A DNA stretch of 64,000 nucleotides, from NCBI RefSeq assembly GCF_035582795.1, contig NC_134373.1:26630501-26694500 (forward strand), in the 5' to 3' direction. This DNA is from Mycteria americana. Lineage: Eukaryota > Chordata > Aves > Ciconiiformes > Ciconiidae. The notes under the pieces are model-generated. The model ran no database searches. It was not told the origin of the DNA and saw nothing but the letters and a program-made list of their open reading frames with translations. Within the stretch, counting starts at the first letter, position 1; the number at the start of each line of letters is the position of its first letter. Positions 31,301 to 43,300 of the stretch are shown here, piece after piece. Position numbers and translations under genes: made by a program.

Positions 31301-34300
31301 GTGCGGAGGGGAGCGGGGGGCCGGCGGGACCCCCCTGCGCCCCTCCATCGCCGGGGTCCCGCTTGCGGGAAGCGAAACCCTTCGGCTCTCCCCCTCCTTC
31401 CCTCCCCTCCCTCCTCCCTCCCTCCTTCCTTCCTTCCTTCTCCAGGCTTGGCCCGGGGAGGGAGGGGGGCTCTGCCTGCGCTCTGCCTTCACGCGTGCCC
31501 GCCCGGGCGACGCCGGGCTCCCGCCTGCCCCCCCGGCCCCTCCGGCCGCCCCCCGGCCGCCCCCCGCGCCCCCCGGGCCAGGTGAGGCTGCGCTGCCGTC
31601 CCTTTCGGATGTAGGCAGGCGAGACCCCGGATGGATTTCGGGAGCGTCATGAACCAGGTACGGGCGGGCGGCGAGGGTGCGGGGGTCCCCGGCCCCCCCG
31701 GGGGGGTGTGCTGCGGGGGGCGGCATCTCTTCAGGGGGCGGGGGCCACGCATGACATCCGAGCGGTGATGGGGTGGTGCGTGGGTGGGAGGGTGCTGACC
31801 CCCCGTGCTGGGGGGTCCCCAGTTGTCGGTCCCCAGAGGGGGTCTCGGGGTGCGGGGGGGGCTTGGCGGGGGCAAGGCGGTGCTCGCAGGGAGGAGGATT
31901 TGGGGAGGGGGTGAGGGCCGGTTTGCTGCCGGCTGGGAGCTGCGGGCGGCTGGGGGGGGGGGGGTCGTGCCCCCCGTGCCCACCTCCCCACCTCGCGGGG
32001 TGCCCCGGAGGGGGACACACAGGCGCTGGGGTTTGCGTCCCCTCCGCAGCGCGGAGGGACCTGTCCCTGGGGAGCGAGGGCTGCGCGGGAAAGCGGGGTC
32101 CTCCCCCGGCACCCCGCTCCCACCCCGCGGCCGGGTGGGCGATGCCGGGCGGGTGCCTGTCACCCCGGGGGAGGGGGACACGGGAGGGGCAGCCCCTGGG
32201 CTGGACGCCCTGGCAGCCCACGGGTTAACCCCCCTCCCCGGTCCCGCCGCGGGACCGTCAATGGTTAAACCCCGGGTTAATGAGTGGCGAGGAGCCCGGC
32301 AGCCCCGGCGGGTGCCAGCCCCCCCCCGGCCCGGCCCGGGCAGGGACCCCCGGCCCCTCGGCGCCGCCGGGCCCGCAGAGGGTTAAATCCGGCAGGGCAG
32401 GTCCCGGCGCAGATGTTTTTGGGCTGTGCTCCTGGGAGAGGAAACGGCCGAGCGAGGCATCAGCCCTCTTGGTTTTAAGGGGAAAACAAGAAAAAAAGAG
32501 AACTGCTCCATTCCCGGGGCGCCTGATCCCGCTCGGCATCGGGGTCAGCCCCCGGTGCGGGACCGCTGACCCCGGTGTGGGTGCTGGGGGGCAGCTGGCA
32601 GGTCCTCATGGAGGGTGCTGGGGTGGCATCTGCTGCGTGACGAGTTTGGGGGTGCTGGGGGGCACCCAGGCGGGCGCCGCTTGTCCCTACAGCGTGGTGG
32701 CACTGGGAGGGCTGCACGTGTCCCGCCTGGAGTCTGAAGCCATCCCTGGGGGTGACAGCCCCGGGTCGGGAGAAGACGAGCCCCCAGCCCACGCCCTCTC
32801 TAACGAAGCATCTCCGTTAGCGATCCCGCTGGCCCCTCTTTCAGGAAGGGCAGGGCTGCTGCCACCCTGGGTAGGGCGCTGTGCCTTGGGGCTGTGCCCC
32901 TCTGCGTGTCCCCCTTTTGGGGTCCCGAGCCGAGAGGTCTGTTTGCACCCTGACTTGTTCGGGGGGGGGGCTGCCGGAGCAGAGCTGTGCCCTGCCCTGG
33001 GCCACCCTCCTGCTTGCTTTGCCGCTGCCTGGCCTCGTGCAGCCCATCCCCGGGGCGTCCCGTCACCGCGCCGGCAGCCCCCGATCAGCACCGGAGCCGC
33101 CCCGCTGGGTGTTGGGGCGCAGGGAGAAGAGCAGCCCCACGGCACGGCCCCTGGGCAGCGCGGAGCGGCTCTGTCTCTCTTCCCCCTCCTGTTCCCACCC
33201 CCCCGACACTGTAGAGGGGGGACACCAGTTTTGGGGGTGCTGCTCAGCGGGTCAGCTTCACTGCAGCGTATTCAGCTCCGTCCCGTGGGGTGGGGACACA
33301 GCGCTGGCCCCAGGCTCCGTCTGCTTGGGGCTTTCCCCATGAGGGGCGCCCCCGGGCTCGGTGCTGGGAGGCATAGACCCCCTGGGGCAGCCAGGGCTAA
33401 TTTGGGCACCTTGACCACCCCTTGAGGTGGGTCACAGCCCCATGGGCACTGGCAGGTGCCTCTGATGCCATGGGGCAGCCCCAAACCTGCAGTGGGGCCT
33501 CTATGCCTGGGGATGAGGCTTGCCTGGTGCTCCACCAGCATGGCAGAGGGGATCTGTGGGGCAGAGGGGATCTGTGGGGCAGAGGGGATCTGTGGGGCAG
33601 GGTCCCACACAGGGCTCACGATGGGGCACAGGCAGCCAACCTGCTGCTTATGGGGCCGTGCGCTGGCCAATCCCACGAGAGTACCCGTGCTCCGACCAAT
33701 CCCATGTCAGAATCCATGTGTTGACCAGTCCCATGCGAGAATCTGTGCGCTGACCAATCCCCTGCTGGAATCACTGCTCTGACCAATCCCGCATGAGAAT
33801 CAGTGCTCTGACCAATCCCATGTCAGAATCCATGTGTTGACCAATCCCGTGTGAGAATCTGTGTGCTGACTAATCCCACCTAAGAATCCATGCACTGCCC
33901 AATCCCAGGTGAGAATCCATGCACTGACCAATCCCAGGTGAGAATCCAGTTGCTGCCCAATCCCGTGTAAGGATCCATGCACTGACCAGTCCCGTTAAGA
34001 ACCTGGGTGCGGACCAGTGCTGGTGAGCCCCTGCGGCAGGCTGTGTCCCAGCCCATCCCAGGGGGACTCTGCTCCCCGCCGGTCCCTGCCACGGGACTCC
34101 CACTGGTGGGTTTGGGGCCCGGGGGTTGATGAGGGGCCGGGGGGACCCCCGTGCTCTTGGGGCAGCTGGGTGCAGGGGATGGTGGCCCCGTGCTCTCCCT
34201 TGGGGCAGGCTGGGTGCAGGGGATAGTGGCCCCGTGCTCTCCCTTGGGGCAGCTGGGTGCAGGGGACAGTGGCCCCGTGCTCTCCCTTGGGGCAAGCTGG

Positions 34301-37300
34301 GTGCAGGGGACAGTGGCCCCGTGCTCTTTGGGCAGGCTGGGTGCAGGGGACAGTGGCCCCATGCTCTCCCTTGGGGCAGGCTGGGTGCAGGGGACAGTGG
34401 CCCCGTGCTCTCCCTTGGGGCAGCTGGGTGCAGGGGACAGTGGCCCCGTGCCTTCTCTTGGGGCAGGCTGCTTGTGGGGTCCCCATGGGACTGGGGAGAG
34501 GGGTGTCCCTGCAGCGGGGTGGCTGCACCCATGGGTGGGTGCCGGCAGCAGGGCATGGCTGGGGCTGTGGGGCCGGTGCCAGGCAGGCACTGGCCTGTGG
34601 GGCCGATCCAGACCTGCTGCCTGCAGATGTTGCCTTTTTAGGCACTGGAGCACAGCACATCCCTGCCTGTGGCCGGCCCCGTGCCGAGCCAGTGCCCACT
34701 GGTAGAGCGGGGCTGGCCCCTGTCCTGCGCATGCGGAGGCACCTCTGTCCCCCTCCTGACCCCCAAAACCCCCTTTTCCCCCCAAATGGGCCCGGGGATG
34801 CTACCTTCTCCCCCTTCCCCTAGTCGGCACTTGGCAACCCTGGGGCCGATTGCTCAAATCGCCCCGGAGCTGGGACCTGCCCTTATTTGGGTTGAAACCA
34901 GGGCTATTTTGGTGCTGCTGCCTCCATCGCAACCCCTTGGAACTTCCCTGTGCGTTGCCTTCCCCGTCCCATCCCGTCTCCCTGTGCCGGGGCTGCTGGC
35001 CTGGCCGGCCGCGGGCTGCTGGGGGCTGTGCCGTGGTGGCTGTGCCGTGGGTCCCGGGCTGTGTTGGGGTGCCAGTGGTGGTCCCCGGGGCTGTGGCGGG
35101 GTGGAGTGTCTGGTGTCCCCTGCGGTATCTCAGCCACGACCTGCAGGGCTGGGCGCACCGGGTGACCTCTGTCCTGGCCCTGCTGCCGCCTTCCTGGCGG
35201 GGATGGGCCACGGGGCGGCTCCCTGGGGACGTACGGGGGGAAGACAGAGGGGATGGGGTCCGTCCCGGCTTGGGGGACATCGCTGGCACGGTGGTGGCTC
35301 TTTTCTGTGCAGTACCCTCCTTGGGTACCACCGGCATCTCTTGGGCAATGCAGGGGCAGGGCAGCCCGGTGGCCTTTGCCCTGGCACGGGCGCTGCCAGG
35401 CATCCCGGCACAGAGGGGACGGCACGGTGACAGTCCCTGGCCCAGCTGCAGGGTGGGCCGGGGATGCTTGGAGGGAAGCCTGGGAGCGGCGAGACCTCCG
35501 TGCCCCGGCGTCGGCCCAGCCTGACTCACCTCGAGCCGCTGGCCAAGCCGCTCCCCGGCCCTTCGGCGCAGCCGCCGGTTACCCCCACCCGAGGGGAGAA
35601 AGCCCAAAAGCAGCAGAGCCCCTGAGCGCTGGTGGGGGCAGAGAGGGGCTGCGTGGTGCCGGGGTGCTGCCCCCTTCCCGGGACCCCCGTGCCAGGGGCC
35701 AGGGCTCTGTGCGGCCGCCCCGTGCCTCGCACACCGGGGCTGTGCCGGGCAGGGTGGAGCTGGGGCGAGGGGGGAGCGGGCGCGGATGGAAACATGCCGT
35801 CCTCCCGCCGAGGACTTGTTGCATAAACAGGAGATTTGCCAGAGCTGCGAGAAATGTGAGGGCAGGAGCAGGCAGCACGTGGTGTGGGCAGGGGGACGTG
35901 ACCCCTGTGCAGGGCAGTGGGGTGGCCGGAGGGGCACTTTCTGAGTCCCTTATGGCTGGCAGGGGGGAAAGATGCTGTGGCTGGTCCCGCCAGGAAGGGG
36001 GGAACAGGGGTGCTGGAGAGGGGGAAACCTTCCCTGATGTCCCCAACTTGGTGGCCCCAACCTGTCCCCTTAAAGTGCCTTCTGCAGTGCCCACACTGCG
36101 GCTAAGAGGGGGTTCAGCAGGGCTTGGTGGCTGTGGCAGGGCTGGAGGGGCTGGCGAGCAGGGGCTGGGGGGTTGCTGTGGCCCGTGGCTGTCCCTGGGA
36201 CCCCCCTTGCCTGGGGCAGGGTCTCGGGGTGAACAGACAGCCGTGGGGTGCATGGGGAGGTGATGCGCAGCCCAGCTGGGACGTGGGTGACACAAAGCTC
36301 ATGTGACCTTGCTAGGGAGGAAGAGGTCCCTCATGGGGTGACGTGGGACGCTGATCCAGCCACCGAGTCACCATCCTCTTTGGCAACCGCGTTTCCAGCC
36401 CGCAGGGTGGTTTGGGCAGGGGACCCCCTTCCTAGGGGCTGGAGGGAGTAGGGTGCCTTGCTCCCCTCTTTTGGGGTCCACATCCCTTCTGGGTAGGGAG
36501 GCTGTGCCTGCCTGATGCTGGCTTGCTGTGGGGGGGGTCTGGGATGCTGGGGGAGCCGCTTTTGGCTCCAGCCGCACCAGCCGGGCTGGCTTGCCGGTGT
36601 CTCAGTGCCTGGCTGCGGGAAGCGGCTCTGGTGTGCCGGGGTCTGCACGAGGGCCGCGTTGGCTGGCACTGCGGCTGCTCCCGGCATCGCAAGGGTCAGC
36701 AGCGGCCCGGATATCGGCTGGCTCGGGAATGTTTATCGGAGCTCCTGGGGAAGGGAAAAACAAAACCCGCCACCCAAAGGAAGGGATATGCGTCAGAGAT
36801 GGGCCTGCATCGCCCACCGGCAGCTGGGCGGGCCGTGCTGCGGGCCGTGGGCCAGCGCTCGCCCGGCTCCGGCAGCCCAGCCGGAGGGACCTCTGCGCTC
36901 CCCCAGCCCGCCCCGTGTCCAGTGCTGCACTGACCCAGCCCGCTCCCGAATCGCAGGGCCCCTCCGTGGAGGTTTGTCTCCCCCCAGCCCTGCTGGCATC
37001 CCGCGGGCTGGGGCTGCAACCCACGGGGATGCTCCGGCTGGAGCGGGAACCGACGATGCCCCCGGGCACCTCCGCGGCTGCAGGGGTTATTTTGCTGAGG
37101 GAGGAGGAGGAGGGAGAGGAGGGATTTGGGAGGGAGGGAGATACGAGCGGTGGTTGCAGCATGGAGAAGGCTCTAGGGTGTCTCATCACGGGCTACGTGG
37201 TGGATGTCCGCATCCCTCCAGCCTCGCTCGGTGCTTGTGAGCCGGTGCCAAAGTCCCGGCGGGGATCTGGGGTGCAGAGGCCGGTCCCCGAGCTGCAGCC

Positions 37301-40300
37301 GATGGGGTTTGGTGGAGGAGGGCTCCCACGGGCTGCTCTGCCCTGGGGCGGTGTGACCAGGGGCTGCCCGGGGTTTGCTGGCCAGGTGTTTACTTCTGGG
37401 CTCGGACACCTCGAGGGTATCGAGCTTCTTTAGGTACGGTGACAGCTGGCTATGAGCGAGCGAGCCCATCGCTGCTCTCCAGGGGAAGGCTGCAGGGTGT
37501 GCCCAACCCTTTACGAGACATCAGAGAACCCGCACCGCTCGTGGTCGTGGGGCCTCGTTTGCTGGGAAACTGATTTTGCTGCTTGACAAAACCCGGGACT
37601 CAACGCATTGGCTCGTGGGATGTGGCTGCTGGGAGGGATGGGGGCTGCGACATGGGGGGCCGGGCGAGCGGGGGGCCATGGGGGGCTGGCGGGGTGGGCG
37701 GCAGCCCTGCTGCGCCTCGTTCCTCGCATTCCTGGGCAGGGCGGCCGGGCGGCGGGGTCGCAGCGGCGGGGGCCGGGCAGCAGGAATGCAAACACCGGTG
37801 GGGGGGAGAAGAAAGGCCGCTGTGTCTGCAGCAGCAAGGCGAAGCCCAGAATGGGGGTGTGCAGGTCCCCCCGCCTTTCCCACCCCTCCCTGCACCGGGG
37901 GATGCAGGGGTCCCTGGGGATGGAGGTGGCAGCGGTCCTGGGGGTTCCCGCGGTCCTGGAGGTTTTCGTGGTCCTGTGTGGGGTGACGCTCTCACCAGTC
38001 CCGTGGGGCAGAGGGATGCTCCTGCATGCCTGGGTCAGGAGCTCGGCTTCCCTAGGGAGGGGTCTGCTGCCTGGGGCAGGGTCTTCCCCCCTCTCCTTGA
38101 ACCCGGGGCATGTTTGAGCCAAACTTGAGAGAGGGATGGATGCTGAAAACAGCGTTACGTTCCTGCGGTCCTCGTAAAACTGCCTTTCTGGGATGAGAGA
38201 GTGCCATACAGCCCGGGTTGGTGTCCCCTGTGGATGGGAGGAGCGGTGTCGGGTGAGCACAAGCCCATATTAGACATCGGAGAATCTACTAGGGCAGGGA
38301 AATACAACCATGGGCACCCCAGTTTTCTCCCTTCTCCAGCCGAAGGAGCGTTTGTAACCTGCAAACCGCCTGGTGCCGACAGCAGAGGAGGGGTGGGCAC
38401 GGACCCTACCTGTCCGTGGGACCACCGTGTCCCATGGCGGGGGAGCTGTGCATCTCCCCCGTCACCGGCTTCGGGAGCTGGGGCTGGGCGGGGGCCGGGG
38501 GCCCTTGGTCGAGCATCCTGGGGGGAAGAGCGCGGCGGTGTGCGGGGCACGGTGCGGGACGCAGGGCGGCCCTTGCCGGCCCCATCCGCGGCGGCTCGCT
38601 GCCGGAGAACATTCCAGGGAGGCTGGCGCAGGGCCAGCGCCGCGGGGCAGGGAAAGGGGCCTTTTATGGAAGCGTTTCTGCATTAGAATAAAATCATAAT
38701 AATAATGCGCAGGGGAAGGGAGCAGGAGGAGAAACAACCCCTGAAGAAAACAAGGAGGCGGGATGGGAACGGCCCGTGGCCGGGAAGGGGGCAGGCGCTG
38801 GGCATCGCCCTGCGAGGACCGGGATGGGGTGGGATCTGGGTGCTCCGACTGGGGTGCTTGGGGCAAATCCTGCTTTTTATGGCCCAGGGCAGGGGAGGCT
38901 GAGTGGGAGTGCTGCCGCGGTGGGGGACCAGCCCCTGGGTGGTGTTTGACATGTTGGCTCGATGCTGGGACCGGGCAGGGGATGGCTGGCTGGGGGTCAC
39001 CGTTCCTGGGGGACACACGAGGGGGTTCGGAGGGGACGAAGTGTCCCAGATCATACCCACCCACTACCGCCGGCATCTCTGGGCCGATGCGGGGCTGGGG
39101 CGGCCGTTCCCGCTGCCCCTGGCACCGACAAACAAGGCGCTGCCTCTCCCACCCTGGTGTGCCGCTGCTTCCGAAGGACTGGGGTGCACGCAAAACCCAA
39201 GGTTAATTGTCAGTAATTGCCGCTGGTAATTAAGGTAACAATAGCTGGGCTGTTCAGCTGGCGGCTGCAGGAGCGCTCACGAGGCCGGGCTGGGGTTTGT
39301 TCCAGGAGCTGCTCTTGGCATCAGGCAGCCGCCCCGTGCCGTGCCCTGCCCCGCCGTGCCCACCCGGGGCTGGGGCTGCCCGGGCTCCCTGGCCGAGGAC
39401 CAATGGCACCGCTGCCGTGGCCATGAGCCCGCTCCTGTTAGCAGGGAGCCCAGCCTCGACCTCGGGATGCTGCCTGCGCTCCTGTCCGGGGCGGCAGGGC
39501 CACGGGCCACGGGTGCCCCTGCCACCGCCTTGGGCGGGCGCTGGGTTTGCTCAGGGTGGAGGGTGGATGCTGCAGCCCAGCCCCTTCCCATGCCCCATGC
39601 TGGGCTGGGGGCTGCGGGGACTAATCCTGGCCTTCTTTCTGCTTCCTTGCAGGCTGTGACCCCCTGCTCCCCCGCTGTCAACTATGAGCCGGTAAGTGAG
39701 CCCCCTGCGAGCCGTGGGTGGCAGGCAGGGCTCTGGGGACTCTGGGTGGGACGGGACACCCTGTTCTGCGCTAGGCATGGGGCTTTCTCTGCCTGAGGGC
39801 TTCAGGGTGTGCATCCCCCACCCCCAAAGCCACAGGGGTCCTGTGCTGGGCACCCCCCTATTTCTGTGCTGTACGCCCCAGCATTGCTGGCTGCAGGGCA
39901 TCCCACGTCTGAGCAGCACGAGTTGGGGCAGCCCAGCCATCACGGGACTCCTGGAGCTGGAGCTTTTGGGGAAGAGGGGCTTGCGGGATTGCTGGGAGGG
40001 ACAGGCAGATGGGACGTGACCAGCCTGGGCTCTGGGGTCCCCCGGCGCCGAGGGCCTCCCCTCCCTGGCCAGAGCCGGGGCGGTTTCTTGCGCGCCCGGA
40101 GATGGCTCTACCAGATGTGCCTTTGGCTCAGGGCGCCCAAGGCCGTGCATTTGCAGCCCTTGTTATTGTCACCCCCTTCTTTTGTCCCTCCTGGGGACCT
40201 TTCATGAGCAGCCGGGGCCAGGGTGACAGACAGCCCTTCCCACCCCGTCCTCTCCGGACAGCTGGGCGCCCCACCTCCGTTCACCCCGTCCTGGGGAGGA

Positions 40301-43300
40301 CAGGCGCAGGGGCGCTGGGCGGGCAGCCGTGCTCCCTCGCCACGCTGCTCCGGGTCGTGGCAGGGCTCTGGGGATGGCAGGGCGCTGGGATGGTGCTGGG
40401 AGCAGGGCCGTGCCCGGAGCAGAGGTTTGGGAAGCGTGGCATGGCAGTGCCCACCAGGCAGCATCTTGCCGGCAGAGCAGCCCCCCTGCCCCGTCCCCAG
40501 CCCAGCCGTGCCCGTCATGGCGGGCAGAGCGGGCACGTGGCGGTGGGGAGGCCGGCATTGCTTGGAGCCGGCACGGCCGCCGTTCTTTCTCGCTCCGGAC
40601 ATGTGCCAAGGCTTGCCGGGGCAGGCGCCGGGGAGAGGAGGCCCTGGCAGGGTTTCAGCTCCGGGCTCAGCAGCCTGGCAGTGCCGGGGTGGCCGTGCCC
40701 CACACAGGGCCCTGGGCTGGGCACCCCATAGCTGGGCAGGGGTCTCGCCCGAAAAGTGGGTTTAGGGGATGGCCCCCTGCAAGCTCATGAAGGCAGCATA
40801 TGAGCTCAAGCGAGCGAGGGGATGGGGAGGGAGCAGAGCGTGCTGCCCGCCCCGGGGCCCCGCGGTGGTTATCTGCCCCGCGTTTAATCTCTGCCTGCAC
40901 CCCCCCACCCCTGCCCGCCTCCTCGGGCACTTATCACCAGCAAAAACATGTTGGCTTCGAGCTGGGACCGTTACTGCGGCTTCGGGAGGAAATCGAAAGA
41001 GGTTTGCCCCATCCCATGGCTGGAAATGGCAGCCCCAGCCCCGCTGTCAGGAGTGGAGCAGCCTGGTCTTGGGGGTCCCTCTGGTCCCAAGACCCCCGTG
41101 AGCCACCCAGCTGGGTCCCTTTGCTGTGCCACCCCCAGGCACCCCAACCAGCTGTCCCCAGGCAGAGAGGTCTGTCCCCTGCTCCCTCTATTTGGGGTCT
41201 GGACACTCTCCCCCACCCCGGGAAGCTAATTCCTGTCCCCAGCCCCATTTCAGAGCTCTCCGTGGACTCCAGTGGCATGTCACCAAATTTGCCCCCTTTT
41301 TTTGAGCATCTTGGACCCTGCGGGACTGAGGTTATCTTGGGGATCTGGGCTTGTCGGTGGCTGGTGGCCAGGCTGGGCGTGGGGCTGTGCTGGGCTCGCC
41401 CCGTTGTTTACCTCCTGGCTGTGGGGTCTGATCATGGAGGATCCGGATGGGATCCCGGAGATGTGGGGGGCACTGGGTGCCCACCACAGAGCGGGCGCAG
41501 GGTTCGGCCGAGCACTCTCCATCCATGACAGCGGTCCAGTGCGGGGGGCGGCTGCCGGGAGGCAGGATGGCAGTGCCCTCGGTACCCGAGCATCGCCCCG
41601 GCTCTGTGCTTGGGTTTCGAGGGATTCCCGACCTTTAGGAAGAGCGGACACGTTGGCGGGCAGGGAAGGAAGTGGGACCGCGGCACATTTCCTAGGAAGG
41701 GCCAGAAATAGCCAAGGGGGAACTTTTGACCCTGGCCCCTGCTCCGTGTGCGTGTCTCTCTCTCAATCTCTCTCTCCTCTCTCGCTTGCTTTTTTCTCAC
41801 CCTCCTCTTCCTCCTGCGTGCCTGCCTGCAGCCATCCCCTGGGGAGAGCATCATGAAGCGGGTAGACACCCTGGTAAGTGCTACCAGTCGCGGAGGCTGA
41901 TCTCTGCCTTGAGACCTCCGGGGAGGTCACTTGTGCCTGTCCCATTGCCGCAAGCTCCTCCTGCAGCCAAAATCCCTCAGCCCGGGATGTCCCCGTGGTC
42001 CCCCAACATCCCTGGGACCCCCCAGCTCTCCCTCCCTGCCAGCCAAGGTGATGATGGCCATGGCAAAGGCCAAGCGAGGTGCCCAGGGTCGGTGGCAGAG
42101 GCAGTGGTGGAGCCCAGCGGAGGGGAGGCCGGGGCTTTTGCCGCAAAGCCGTCTTTCCTGTCTCGGAGCTGGGGATATGTTATTTAATCTGCGGACATGA
42201 AATTGCTAAGACAGTGTAGACAAATGCACTGCCAAAGTCAACGCGGATGGCTTCCCCCTGCCCACAGCCAGCTTGCCGGCCTCCCTGCACGCCAGGGCTG
42301 GGACCCGAAGGATGGAGGCAGAGTGGTTCCCACGAGGAAGAGGGTGAAAGCCTTCGTCACCTGCGAGCCAGCTTTGCCCCGTCCCTTTGGTTGTCCAGGA
42401 CATGTTTCCAACCCCTCTCCAAACTGGAGAAAGAGCATCCACAGCGAGAAATATCCAGCGCGACAGTCAGGAGCCCCCTTTGCTGGCTTTGCTCTCACTT
42501 GGGGAGGTTTCCTGGTATTTGTGCAGCCTTTCTCATGCCTTGCATCACCCTTTCCAAGCAGAAGGGACCTGCGGGTTTCGGATGTTGCCCAGCTCCTGGG
42601 GACATGCCGAGCCAGCCTGGGGCTGTGAGGCGGACACTCGATGGGGCTGGCAGGGTGGTCCTCAACCCAACGCGGTTGAGACCAGCCTGTCCTGTGCTAG
42701 GCTGGACTGGGACATACTGGCTGGCCCGGGGTCTCTGCTCCAGAGGGGACATGTGCAGGGTCTCCCAGCCCGGCGGCGGGCAGGAGCGTTTAATAACACG
42801 AGCACTTGCTCCTATCAGCTGATCGTGGGCTGACTCTTCCTTGTGCAGGGGCTGGCAACGGAGACAGCAGGGCGGCCGCGGTTAGATCGGGGGGAGAGCG
42901 GGGCAGAGCTGGGGGACTCCTGCCAGGGCAGGGGACGCTGGAGGGCCCTGGCTGCAGGCACACTCCCCCGGGCCGGGAGGGTGCCGGGACCGGAGCCGCC
43001 ATGCCATGGAAATGGATTAGCAAGGGTCTCGCCGCCGTCAAGGTATGGAGAGGGAGAGGGGCTCTGGCGTCCGTGCCTTGCTCGTCCTCCCGTGCCTCAG
43101 CTTCCCCTTGTGGGAGAGGGGGGGTGAGTCCCGGTTGCCCCATGTCAGCTCCTCCGTCGGGCAAGGCTGCGGTTTGGGAGGCTGCTGTGGCTGGGTGGGG
43201 TGACAGGGGCTGCTGGGGTGCGGGCTGGCAGGTGCGGGTGGGGGACCCCAGACGTCTCCCGGTACAAAGGTTTGGGGCAGAGCAAAGCCTGCAGCGGGGA

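Larger units (their letters stand above)
31658..39652. other. TNS1 large intron
   Basis: No exon is recognised in 8 kb. It contains three adjacent tandem arrays (33544-34466), AT-rich TAATAATAATGC (38696-38707), a near-SRE CCATATTAGA (38265-38274) and a homeodomain/SOX-motif cluster (39200-39246). Much of the remainder is unremarkable GC-rich DNA. Confidence 0.5.

Noticed and set aside
30029-32221. 730-codon open frame on the minus strand
   Set aside because: Low-complexity Pro/Gly/Ser protein with no domain, lying antisense to the TNS1 CpG island and exon; explained by very high GC and lack of stops.
33669-34015. Regular 29 bp repeat as a possible CRISPR array
   Set aside because: Units are contiguous with no unique spacers, and the setting is a vertebrate intron.
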